DNA of 34,118 bases from an uncultured Clostridia bacterium (GCA_934462945.1 CAKSJF010000016.1:1-34118); one strand, 5' to 3'; positions 8,282-15,516 are shown, counted from the first letter of the stretch. Made by a program: numbers and translations. The notes: generated by a model from the sequence alone, not told the origin.

Positions 8282-9388
8282 ATGAAATTAATCTTTGCCG
8301 GCGGCGGAACAGGCGGACATATCAATCCGGCTCTTTCGATTGCCGATTACATTAAGGAGCGTCATCCGGATGCGGAAATCCGGTTTATCGGAACACAGCG
8401 CGGACTGGAAAAAAAGCTGGTGACGCAGGCAGGCTATTCGATTCACTATATTGACATCCAGGGCTTTGACCGGAAACGGCTGTGGCGCAATATTCCGGTG
8501 CTATTGAAGCTAATCAAATCCGACCGGGACTGTGTCCGGCTTATGAAAGATTTTCAGCCGGACGCGGTTGTCTGCACCGGCGGCTATGTCAGCGGTCCTG
8601 CAATTGTGGCGGCGCACAAGCTGCATATTCCGTCCTTGATTCATGAGCAGAATGTGTATCCGGGATTGACCGTGCGGGAATCCTTAAAATATGTAAAATA
8701 TGCAGCGGTCAGCTTTGAGGAGACTGTTTCCCTGCTTTCCCATCCGGAAAAAAGCGTGGTGACCGGAAATCCGGTTCGTACCCAAATTTTAAACGCTGAT
8801 CAAACTGCTGCACGAAAAACACTCGGACTTTCCAAAAAGCCGTTTGTGTTAGTATTCGGCGGAAGTCTCGGCGCGGAAAAAATCAATCAAACCATGCTCG
8901 GCATTTTAGGACGGTTGGTAAAGGAGAAAAAAATTCAGCTGCTATTCGGCACAGGCGACCGGAACTATGATGCCGTCTGCAATCAACTGAAAGCGCAGAA
9001 AATTGAGCTGTCGGACGAAATCCGCGTCACCCCCTATATCGACAACATGGCAGAGGTGATGGCGGCGGCAGATTTAGTGGTTGCCCGTTCCGGCGCAATC
9101 ACCGTCAGCGAGATTGCCGCGCTTGGAAAGCCATCCATTCTGATCCCCTCTCCGAACGTTGTCCGGAATCATCAGGAGCAGAACGCGCGCGCATTTGAGA
9201 AAAAGCATGCCGCTGCAGTTCTGACCGAGGATCAGCTGACACCGGATTCTCTCTACGAAAGTATCATGTCGCTTGCAGAGAATCCTGCAAAACTTTCGGA
9301 AATGGGGAAAAACGTGGAGACTTTAGCAAAGCGTGAAGCGCTCCCGGCGCTCTATGACCTTGTGATGGATATGTGCAAAAAAAAGTGA
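8282..9388 (+). CDS. murG: UDP-N-acetylglucosamine--MurNAc-(pentapeptide) pyrophosphoryl-undecaprenol GlcNAc transferase MurG
   Basis: MurG is a peripheral GT-B glycosyltransferase on the inner membrane face that adds GlcNAc to lipid I to give lipid II. The 368-residue product starts with MKLIFAGGGTGGHINP, including the glycine-rich loop and H13. It also has HEQN in the N-domain, FGGSLGAEKIN at the inter-domain hinge and the donor-binding segment VARSGAITVSE in the C-domain. I use the ATG at 8282, because AGAGGTGAGAGG ends 2 bases before it and the N-terminal motif begins at once. A longer frame from 8231 only overlaps ftsW. The last lysine codons overlap the U-tract of the opposing prmC-operon terminator. 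This is the last gene of the rightward cluster. Confidence 0.96.
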   Translation: MKLIFAGGGTGGHINPALSIADYIKERHPDAEIRFIGTQRGLEKKLVTQAGYSIHYIDIQGFDRKRLWRNIPVLLKLIKSDRDCVRLMKDFQPDAVVCTGGYVSGPAIVAAHKLHIPSLIHEQNVYPGLTVRESLKYVKYAAVSFEETVSLLSHPEKSVVTGNPVRTQILNADQTAARKTLGLSKKPFVLVFGGSLGAEKINQTMLGILGRLVKEKKIQLLFGTGDRNYDAVCNQLKAQKIELSDEIRVTPYIDNMAEVMAAADLVVARSGAITVSEIAALGKPSILIPSPNVVRNHQEQNARAFEKKHAAAVLTEDQLTPDSLYESIMSLAENPAKLSEMGKNVETLAKREALPALYDLVMDMCKKK

Positions 9389-9412
9389 CCGGGATTATTT
9401 TCTCCCGATCAC
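9377..9412 (-). terminator. Intrinsic terminator of the prmC operon, overlapping the end of murG
   Basis: Arms 9403-9412 and 9385-9394 form a 10-bp stem with one mismatch around an 8-nt loop. On the minus strand it is followed by eight consecutive U residues. Those bases are the A8 run that encodes the terminal lysines of MurG on the plus strand. The stem spans both convergent stop codons, which are only 6 bases apart. On the plus strand there is no U-tract after the stem, so termination should be strong leftward and weak rightward. Confidence 0.7.
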
Positions 9413-10225
9413 CACGCGTTCTACTCCGCATAAATCGCAAATAATTTCTGTTTTTAACCGCTGCACCTCTAAGAGTGCAGCGACTTTTTTTGCCTGCTTT
9501 TCGCCGACCTCCAAATAAATACTTCCATGCTCCTGCAAAAGTCCGGGCGCAATTTTTGCAATCCTCCGGTAAAATACCAATCCGTCTGCACCGCCGTCTA
9601 AGGCAATCCGCGGTTCATGTAAAAAAACCTCTCTTTGCAGCGTTGGGATCACGTCACGCTCGATATACGGCGGGTTTGACACAATCACATCATACACACC
9701 GCACGGCTTTTCGGTCAGGATATCCATTTTCTCAAACCGAACCCGGTCGGAAACATGATTTTTTTCCGCATTCTTTTTTGCAACTGTAAGCGCAGGCTCC
9801 GAAACATCCACGCTCCGGACATACGCGTTCGGATTAAAATGCGCAAGACTCACAGCAATACAGCCTGACCCTGCGCAAAGCTCTAAGACATTCATACCGC
9901 GCCGCTCTGATAACACAGCCTCCACCAGTGTTTCCGTATCACTTCTTGGAATCAGAACATCCGGGGTGACGATAAATTCCAGTCCCATAAATTCCTGCGT
10001 TCCTAAAATATACTGAAGCGGTTCGCCGGAAAGCCGTCTGTCTCTTGCGGCAGTTATTTTTTCTTCCTCCTCTTGGGACAGCTCCTTTTGATGAGAAAGC
10101 ACCAAATCCAACGGCGAAAGCTTTAGAATTTCACGCAATAGTAAATTCGATTCAAACATAGAATTTTCGATCCCGTATTCCCGGAATGCCTGATTGAGCG
10201 CTCCTAAGCATTCGCGGATTACCAT
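9395..10225 (-). CDS. prmC: Peptide chain release factor N5-glutamine methyltransferase PrmC (HemK)
   Basis: PrmC methylates the glutamine of the GGQ motif in release factors RF1 and RF2, which improves stop-codon hydrolysis on the ribosome. The 276-residue product has the N-terminal helical domain, the PRSDTETLVE segment near 93-102, the SAM loop ELCAGSGCIAVSLA (115-128) and the catalytic NPPY motif at 184-187. It overlaps the end of the upstream DUF1385 gene by 7 bases, and its ATG lies in that gene's final codons, so the two are likely translationally coupled. In many Clostridia this pair stands next to prfA. No prfA is present here. Confidence 0.95.
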   Translation of the reverse strand: MVIRECLGALNQAFREYGIENSMFESNLLLREILKLSPLDLVLSHQKELSQEEEEKITAARDRRLSGEPLQYILGTQEFMGLEFIVTPDVLIPRSDTETLVEAVLSERRGMNVLELCAGSGCIAVSLAHFNPNAYVRSVDVSEPALTVAKKNAEKNHVSDRVRFEKMDILTEKPCGVYDVIVSNPPYIERDVIPTLQREVFLHEPRIALDGGADGLVFYRRIAKIAPGLLQEHGSIYLEVGEKQAKKVAALLEVQRLKTEIICDLCGVERVVIGRK

Positions 10226-11184
10226 TTGTCCTCCTCCTGATTTTCCGGAATGACCGGTTTCATAGACGCAATTGCAACCTCAATCTGGCTTTCGTCCGGC
10301 TCTCTTGTGGTCAGTTTCTGAAGCCACAGCCCCGGCTTGGATAACAGCGCAACCACCTTATTTTCCGATCTTCCTGCCCATTTGATCACCTCATATGAAA
10401 GTCCGGCAACCACTGGCATCAGAGCAAGCCGCATCAGCATACGCATAAATACTCCCGTCCGCGGCAGGAGCGAAAACAGGATGATACTGATAATCATAAC
10501 GAATAACAGAAAGCTTGTTCCGCACCGCGGATGAAACCGGGAATACTTCTTAATATTCGCCGGAGTCAGTTCCTCGCCTGCCTCATAGCAGGCAATTGTT
10601 TTATGCTCCGCACCGTGGTATTGAAACACGCGCCGAATATCCTTCATCATAGAAACCAACGCCAGATACCCAATAAAAATCAGCATCCGGATCACACCCT
10701 CAGTCACACTTGTAAAGGTTTTGGTTGCCGCAGCAGCAGAAACCGCCGTGTGCGAAAAAATCCATTCCAAGCCCCTTGTGAGAGCAGTCGGCAGCAGGAT
10801 AAATAATCCCACGCTCAAAACAAGCGAAAGCGCAATCGAAACATAGATCACAATATCCTTGACCTTGTCGCCGAATTTTTCCTCTAACCATTTATCAAAT
10901 TTGCTCTCCGATTCTTCCTCGTCCTCCACGTCCACAAAATCTGCCGAGAACATCAAGGCTTTCATGCCGATTACAAGGCTTTCAATAAAATTGACACAGC
11001 CGCGTATAATTGGCAGCCGCAGAAATTTGTTTTTTTTCTTTGTGCCGTTTTCGTTACATTCTACCTCAATTTCTCCGTCCGGTTTCCGGACCGCCATTGC
11101 CGTCTTGTGCGGTCCTCTCATCATCACGCCCTCAATAATTGCCTGACCCCCAATCGAGGTTCTGTGCTGTTTTTCTTCTTTCAT
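10219..11184 (-). CDS. DUF1385 (YqhQ-like) membrane protein
   Basis: This 321-residue protein belongs to the DUF1385 family, whose function is not established. Visible hallmarks are the N-terminal GGQAIIEGVMMRGP motif, the conserved HGAEHKTIACYEAGEELT segment in the centre, and HPRCGTSFLL before the last membrane region. Several hydrophobic segments alternate with charged stretches, suggesting four to five membrane passes. The conserved His/Glu residues look like a possible metal or catalytic site. I chose the ATG at 11184 because the conserved motif starts a few residues later and AAAGGA lies 12 bases upstream. A longer frame from 11220 adds 12 unlikely residues. It precedes and overlaps prmC, an arrangement common in Clostridia. 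Confidence 0.85.
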   Translation of the reverse strand: MKEEKQHRTSIGGQAIIEGVMMRGPHKTAMAVRKPDGEIEVECNENGTKKKNKFLRLPIIRGCVNFIESLVIGMKALMFSADFVDVEDEEESESKFDKWLEEKFGDKVKDIVIYVSIALSLVLSVGLFILLPTALTRGLEWIFSHTAVSAAAATKTFTSVTEGVIRMLIFIGYLALVSMMKDIRRVFQYHGAEHKTIACYEAGEELTPANIKKYSRFHPRCGTSFLLFVMIISIILFSLLPRTGVFMRMLMRLALMPVVAGLSYEVIKWAGRSENKVVALLSKPGLWLQKLTTREPDESQIEVAIASMKPVIPENQEEDKW

Positions 11185-11229
11185 CTTTATAACCATTCCT
11201 TTCTGTGCCGTGAGACACAAAACATAAGG

Positions 11230-11409
11230 CTGAAAGAAAATCGCTCAGAGTGCTACTTTGCAGCGAGTGGTTGAGCCCGAGTCCAAATTTTTAATTTGGA
11301 AACGAGAGCCATGCAACAGCGTTCTAAATCTTTGATTTAGGGAACGCCACTGTGCTGTACGATAGTACCGCCCCGAGCAAAAAGCTGTGCTATGAGCGAT
11401 TTTATTCAG
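11230..11409. repeat. 180-bp palindromic element with 18-bp terminal inverted repeats
   Basis: The ends CTGAAAGAAAATCGCTCA (11230-11247) and TGAGCGATTTTATTCAG (11393-11409) are inverted repeats, and similarity continues imperfectly inward for some 20 bases. Inside are two small hairpins. One is TCCAAATT-TTT-AATTTGGA. The other has a TAAATC-TTT-GATTTA core extended by GCGTTC/GAACGC. Each half therefore carries a similar hairpin, as expected for a MITE-like palindrome or a structured RNA. It fills most of the 264 bases between the J-domain gene and the DUF1385 gene. On the minus strand the closing stem ends in a U-rich tail, so it may also stop transcription from the upstream pair. No coding frame is present. 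Its family cannot be named from this sequence alone. Confidence 0.6.
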
Positions 11410-11448
11410 ACTTTATATCCCTTTCATTTATATAATCATTATGCAGGC

Positions 11449-12030
11449 TTAACATCTACAACAATTCGAACACATACAACTCCAACATAAACAACTTCCT
11501 AAACCGCACGGTGTACAGAAACTGGAGGTGGTTGTGTAGGTTTTATAGGTTTCACCCTTGGTATGAAACCCTTGCTGCGCCTGGCGGTATTCCGGGTTAT
11601 CCGGATCCTGGCGAACTGCCTCGGCAAATGATCCCTCTGCACGCTCATACCAGCCGCGGTTTAAATAAATCATCCCCATCAGATAGTGCCACTCGGCATT
11701 ATGCGGCAGTCTTAATAACATCTGCTCCGCCTCCTGCAATCGGTGAAACCGAATCAAAAGCCGGACGCTTTCAAAGCTTGTGTCAAAGCTTGCCTGCGAA
11801 TACGCACCGCCCCATTGCTGATAACCGCTCTGCTGCGTATTGGTCGTCTTTTTATTGGTAATCATGTCATAGGCTTCGTTAATTTCTTTCAGCTTTTCGG
11901 TCGCCATATCCTGCATCGGTGTGTTCATATAACGATCCGGATGGTATTTTTTCACCAATGCCCGATATGCCTTTTTTATGGTCTCCTCGTCCGTATCCGG
12001 ACTGACACCCAACACCTTATATGGATCCAT
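11449..12030 (-). CDS. J-domain (DnaJ-like) protein with cysteine-rich C-terminus
   Basis: The 193-residue product begins with a J-domain (residues 1-65) carrying the HPD tripeptide at 30-32, needed to stimulate Hsp70/DnaK ATPase. A TPR-like region (about 90-160) follows, with alternating short helices such as LIRFHRLQEAEQMLLRLP. The last 22 residues contain nine cysteines in patterns such as CLCWSC and CCRC. It is not full DnaJ, since the G/F region and the usual zinc-finger repeats are absent. The Cys tail resembles those of clostridial J-domain proteins and may bind metal or anchor the protein; that is inference. Two ATGs are possible. The one at 12030 is 6 bases from GGAGG (12037-12041), whereas the one at 12036 touches it. 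It overlaps the DUF5685 gene, so the two are co-translated. Confidence 0.82.
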   Translation of the reverse strand: MDPYKVLGVSPDTDEETIKKAYRALVKKYHPDRYMNTPMQDMATEKLKEINEAYDMITNKKTTNTQQSGYQQWGGAYSQASFDTSFESVRLLIRFHRLQEAEQMLLRLPHNAEWHYLMGMIYLNRGWYERAEGSFAEAVRQDPDNPEYRQAQQGFHTKGETYKTYTTTSSFCTPCGLGSCLCWSCMCSNCCRC

Positions 12031-12871
12031 GCTCATCCTCCGTTTTTAATACTCCTGCCTGCGCCTGCCGCACTCCGTCAAATAAAATATTTCTCAAAAC
12101 TCCGTCCTGCTCTGAAATCTCCAAAAGATCGTATGCCGCCGCAAGATTGGCAAGACAATAGGTCAATGTGGTTTCCAGCCGCTTTGACAGCGCCGCCTTC
12201 CCTGCTTTTTCGTATTCCGCAAGATATGGGTTGTACTGACCGTGTTTCTGATCCTTTTCCACATCATTGACCGCATCAATCAGATAAATCCACCTGCCTA
12301 AGTTGTAGCCAAGCCAGGAAAGGATTTTGCGCGTTTCCTCTCCCCGGATAAAGTCCGGCAGGAATAATGCCTGCAAAATCCGGGCAAAGCAATCTGCCAT
12401 TTCGTCTGCGTCTGCTGTCCGTTCCTGCTCCATCACCGAAAGCTCCGAGAGACAGGAGCAAATTTCCTCATCTTGCTTTGGATACTGTTTTTTTAATTTT
12501 CTGACCGCGTGCCGGTAAAGGAGTGAAACACATCTGGCGCGAAGATTTTTCTCATCCTGCCAATCGTCCCAAAGCTTATAATACCCCAAAAGCACGCTCA
12601 TACCGGCGGCATAGGAAATTGCCCGGTTATTTTGCTCCATCTTACGCCTGGAAAACGGATGCAGAACACATTTTTGCTCCTGCGCCCCGATCTTCTCCCT
12701 GCTCACACCCGAAAGCAGAATTGCCAGAAAGGTCATATCATAGCTCAATCCCAGCCGCGCTGTCTGACTGTATGCGCCGATCGCTTTGCACAAGCCGCAG
12801 TAATAGCCGCGAAAGATTTCAAAGTCCGCATCACTCAAAGAACCGCGGCAGATATTTACATAACCAAACAT
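12017..12871 (-). CDS. DUF5685 family protein with paired Asp-rich motifs
   Basis: I recognise this 284-residue protein as DUF5685, a family of unknown function. An N-terminal CGLC motif (C25, C28) is followed by a mainly helical body. Two acidic motifs stand out: DDWQD at 102-106, and D199 with NDVEKD at 202-207 followed by HGQYNP. DDxxD plus a second D-rich motif with a following G-x-Y-x-P recalls the class I isoprenoid synthase fold, in particular squalene/phytoene synthases (second motif RDVGED...GRVYLP). This similarity is my own reading and weak by sequence. The ATG at 12871 follows GGGAGAAG. It overlaps the J-domain gene by 14 bases, and a good promoter lies about 40 bases upstream. 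A soluble, intracellular protein is likely because no clear membrane segment or signal peptide is present. Confidence 0.75.
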   Translation of the reverse strand: MFGYVNICRGSLSDADFEIFRGYYCGLCKAIGAYSQTARLGLSYDMTFLAILLSGVSREKIGAQEQKCVLHPFSRRKMEQNNRAISYAAGMSVLLGYYKLWDDWQDEKNLRARCVSLLYRHAVRKLKKQYPKQDEEICSCLSELSVMEQERTADADEMADCFARILQALFLPDFIRGEETRKILSWLGYNLGRWIYLIDAVNDVEKDQKHGQYNPYLAEYEKAGKAALSKRLETTLTYCLANLAAAYDLLEISEQDGVLRNILFDGVRQAQAGVLKTEDEHGSI

Positions 12872-12910
12872 ATTCTTCTCCCGAAATTGATTTGACAACA
12901 ATACTATTTT

Positions 12911-12939
12911 AGTATACCCCTAAACAGCTTGAATTGCAA
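12911..12939 (-). promoter_or_regulatory. Sigma-A-type promoter for the DUF5685/J-domain pair
   Basis: On the minus strand, TTGCAA (plus 12934-12939), a 17-bp spacer and TATACT (plus 12911-12916). It is about 40 bases before the DUF5685 ATG and diverges from the spoVAC promoter. The good match suggests vegetative expression of this pair. Confidence 0.6.
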
Positions 12940-12977
12940 TAGAATATGAAATATTTTATAGAAAATTTTGTTTTTAT

Positions 12978-13006
12978 TCATAAAAGAACAAAAAGTAACA
13001 ATACTA
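12978..13006 (+). promoter_or_regulatory. Sigma-G-like promoter of spoVAC
   Basis: TCATA (12978-12982), a 17-bp spacer and AATACTA (13000-13006). This matches the forespore sigma-G consensus GMATA-N17/18-CATNMTA at all but two positions. SpoVA genes are sigma-G dependent in Bacillus, and sigG itself lies in this window. No good sigma-A promoter is seen here. Confidence 0.55.
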
Positions 13007-13028
13007 AGAGAAAAGGAGCGTGATTTTT

Positions 13029-13469
13029 ATGCCGGATAAAATTTCTCCGTCTGATTATCAAAAAAAAGTCGATAAAAAAATGCACCCCTCGAAAATCTGG
13101 AAAAACTGCCTGATGGCGTTCCTGTTCGGAGGTGCAATCTGTACGATTGGCGAATGCTTTTTAAATTTTTATCAGTCTTTGGATTTATCCGAAGAATTAG
13201 CCGGCTCGGCAACTTCAATCACCATGGTCTTTCTCGGCGTACTTCTCACCGGTCTGGACATTTATCCAAAGCTTGCAAAGCATGCCGGAGCAGGAACGAT
13301 CGTTCCGATCACCGGCTTTGCAAATTCTGTTGCATCGCCTGCAATTGAGGCTCGCACCGAGGGACTGGTTTTAGGGGTCGGTGCAAAAATTTTCACCATT
13401 GCCGGTCCGGTGATTACCTATGGCCTGGTTGCATCGGTGGTTGCCGGACTGATTTTCTGGATTTTTTAA
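13029..13469 (+). CDS. spoVAC: Stage V sporulation protein AC
   Basis: SpoVAC is a membrane subunit of the SpoVA channel, which loads dipicolinic acid into the forespore and releases it at germination. The 146-residue product has a short basic N-terminus, several hydrophobic segments and the strongly conserved core VPITGFANSVASPAIEARTE plus GLVLGVGAKIFTIAGPVI, which matches SpoVAC closely. The ATG at 13029 has AAAGGAG at 13012-13018. A GTG at 13020 is too close to it. It stands alone: no spoVAD or spoVAE follows, and the next gene is convergent and overlaps its stop codon. A sigma-G-like promoter upstream supports forespore expression. Confidence 0.92.
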   Translation: MPDKISPSDYQKKVDKKMHPSKIWKNCLMAFLFGGAICTIGECFLNFYQSLDLSEELAGSATSITMVFLGVLLTGLDIYPKLAKHAGAGTIVPITGFANSVASPAIEARTEGLVLGVGAKIFTIAGPVITYGLVASVVAGLIFWIF

Positions 13470-14179
13470 ATATTCCAGCCGCCGTTTACCCCGATCACCT
13501 GACCGGTCAGATAAGCTGCGTTCGGACTGCTTAGAAAATAGAATAATTCTGCGACATCCTCCGCCGTTCCCATTCGTTCTAAGGGAATTTCGGATGTGAT
13601 GTCCTTTTTTTCTTCCTCGGTATAGCAGGCATTCATTTCGGTATCGATCATGCCGGGGGTGATGCAGTTGACGCGGATTCCGGAGGGGGCAAGCTCTTTC
13701 GCAAGCGCCTTGCTCATACCGATCACCGCCGCCTTTGACGCGGAATAATGCACCTCACAGCTTGCGCCGATTTCTCCCCAGATAGAGGACACATTCAGAA
13801 TGACACCGGATTTTTGATGAATCATATCCGGAAGAACCGCCTTGGTGACCAAAAAACAGCTGGTGACGTTATTGGAAAACATGTTTTCCCAGTCCGATTT
13901 TGTCAGATCGCAGAACATTTTTTCCTGCGCGATTCCGGCATTATTAATTAAAACGTCAATTCCATGCGCCGTTTGTCTGATTGTCTCCATCATCCTTTGC
14001 ACATCCTTTTCGCAGGACATATCTGCACAAACCGGCACAGCGCCGATTTTTTGAAGTTCTTCTGCCTCTTTATGGCTGTTTCGATAGGAAAAAAACACCC
14101 GGTCGCCTTTTTCTAAAAAAAGGCGCACCGCCGCGGCGCCAATGCCGCGGCTGCCTCCTGTAATTAATACATTTCTCAT
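13466..14179 (-). CDS. SDR-family reductase, probable EF-P 5-aminopentanone reductase (YmfI-like)
   Basis: The 237-residue product is a classical short-chain dehydrogenase: cofactor loop TGGSRGIG (7-14), NNAG at 79-82, catalytic S132, Y145 and K149 (YSASK), and a C-terminal GQVIGVNGG. It resembles FabG, but the SSIWGEIGASCEVHYSASKA stretch is typical of the group annotated as elongation factor P 5-aminopentanone reductase, known from B. subtilis YmfI, which completes the aminopentanol modification of EF-P lysine. That narrower name is inferred. It starts 4 bases after the pyrI stop with a poor Shine-Dalgarno, so it is probably the last gene of the pyr transcript. Its stop codon overlaps the convergent spoVAC stop. 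Confidence 0.75.
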   Translation of the reverse strand: MRNVLITGGSRGIGAAAVRLFLEKGDRVFFSYRNSHKEAEELQKIGAVPVCADMSCEKDVQRMMETIRQTAHGIDVLINNAGIAQEKMFCDLTKSDWENMFSNNVTSCFLVTKAVLPDMIHQKSGVILNVSSIWGEIGASCEVHYSASKAAVIGMSKALAKELAPSGIRVNCITPGMIDTEMNACYTEEEKKDITSEIPLERMGTAEDVAELFYFLSSPNAAYLTGQVIGVNGGWNI

Positions 14180-14183
14180 CTTC

Positions 14184-14600
14184 TTATTTCGCTTTCGATT
14201 CGCAGTAGATGCAGCGGTAAACCTGTTGCTCCCGGTCGGTCAGCTTGAAAATGTGGTCAATACCCTGTTCCACCGTGGTGATACAACGCGGGTTTTTGCA
14301 TTTTAACACATTCACAATCCGATCCGGCAGCTCCAGATGCCGCTTTTCGGTGAGAACACCGTCCTTGATAATATTCACCGTAATTCCCGGATCAACATAG
14401 CCGAGTACGTCCAAATCCAGATCCAGTTCGTCTGAAATTTTGATAATATCCTTTTTTCCCATCTGTTTACTGGGCACATTTTTAATAATTGCCACCGAGC
14501 AGGGAAGGCTTTCTAAATTCAGGAGACGGTAAATTTCCATACTTTTTCCGGCAATGATATGGTCTAACACAATGCCGTTTTGAATTGCGTCAATCTTCAT
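14184..14600 (-). CDS. pyrI: Aspartate carbamoyltransferase regulatory subunit PyrI
   Basis: PyrI forms the allosteric chains of ATCase and binds CTP and ATP. The 138-residue product has the nucleotide-binding domain followed by the zinc domain with four cysteines in the expected pattern: C101, C106, C130 and C133 (CKNPRC ... CIYC). It is slightly shorter than E. coli PyrI but complete. It overlaps the 3' end of pyrB by 11 bases, which fits the need to make catalytic and regulatory chains together. Its presence predicts a class B-like ATCase holoenzyme with feedback by nucleotides, in addition to control at the operon leader. Confidence 0.95.
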   Translation of the reverse strand: MKIDAIQNGIVLDHIIAGKSMEIYRLLNLESLPCSVAIIKNVPSKQMGKKDIIKISDELDLDLDVLGYVDPGITVNIIKDGVLTEKRHLELPDRIVNVLKCKNPRCITTVEQGIDHIFKLTDREQQVYRCIYCESKAK

Positions 14601-15516
14601 TCGGTTTCACCCCCAAAAGCTTCATAATCAATGCCATTCTGGCATATTTCCCGTTTAGCACCTGCTTAAAATAGCAGGCACGCGGATCGGAATCCACCTC
14701 CGGCTCAATCTCATTCACACGTGGCAGCGGATGCATAATACAAAGATCCTCTTTTGCATTTTCAAGCTTTGCAAGGCTTAGGATATAGCTGTTTTTCAGA
14801 CGGATATAGTCTGCCTCATTAAAGAAACGCTCCTTTTGCACACGCGTCATATATAAAACATCTAATTGCGGCATTGCCTCCTCTAAACTGCCGGTTTCGG
14901 CGTACGGAATCTGCTTTTTATCTAAAATATCGCGCTTGACATAGTCCGGCAGAGAAAGCTCCTCCGGCGAAATCAGCACAAAGCGGATATCCGTATAGCG
15001 CGACATTGCCGCAATCAGCGAATGAACCGTCCGTCCGAATTTTAAGTCGCCGCAAAGACCAATGGTTAAATTCTCTAATCTTCCCTTTTCACGCTTGATG
15101 GTCAAAAGGTCGGTCAGGGTTTGGGTCGGATGATTATGTCCGCCGTCTCCGGCATTGATCACCGGAACACCGGCATGCATAGACGCAACCATCGGCGCGC
15201 CCTCCTTTGGATGCCGCATGGCGATAATGTCCGCATAGCAGCTCACCACCCGAACGGTGTCCGAAACGCTCTCTCCCTTAGATGCGGAACTGGATGCTGC
15301 TTCGGAAAAGCCTAACACCTTACCGCCTAATTCCATCATTGCCGCCTCAAAGCTGAGTCTTGTCCGGGTGGAAGGCTCAAAAAACAGCGTTGCAAGCTTT
15401 TTATACCGGCATACCTCCCGGTATTTTTCCGGATTTTTAATAATATCATTTGCACTTTGGATCAACTCATCAATTTCCTCTACTGATAAATCGATAATAT
15501 CAATCAGACTTCTCAT
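14590..15516 (-). CDS. pyrB: Aspartate carbamoyltransferase catalytic subunit PyrB
   Basis: PyrB joins carbamoyl phosphate to L-aspartate, the committed step of pyrimidine synthesis. The 308-residue product has the carbamoyl-phosphate motif STRTR at 49-53 (FFEPSTRTRLSFE), the HPTQTLTDLL segment in the middle and HPLPRVNEI near the C-terminus, all normal for the catalytic chain. It uses an ATG with GGAAAGGGG upstream, and lies 16 bases after pyrE. Its end overlaps pyrI, its regulatory partner. Confidence 0.97.
   Translation of the reverse strand: MRSLIDIIDLSVEEIDELIQSANDIIKNPEKYREVCRYKKLATLFFEPSTRTRLSFEAAMMELGGKVLGFSEAASSSASKGESVSDTVRVVSCYADIIAMRHPKEGAPMVASMHAGVPVINAGDGGHNHPTQTLTDLLTIKREKGRLENLTIGLCGDLKFGRTVHSLIAAMSRYTDIRFVLISPEELSLPDYVKRDILDKKQIPYAETGSLEEAMPQLDVLYMTRVQKERFFNEADYIRLKNSYILSLAKLENAKEDLCIMHPLPRVNEIEPEVDSDPRACYFKQVLNGKYARMALIMKLLGVKPNED

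Noticed and set aside
11230..11409. Known riboswitch in the spacer upstream of the DUF1385 gene
   Set aside because: No ligand-binding core that I recognise is present, and the strong inverted symmetry argues for a palindromic repeat instead.
11511..11861. Plus-strand ORF opposite the J-domain gene
   Set aside because: It is a shadow frame of a well-supported gene on the other strand, without a ribosome site or family resemblance.
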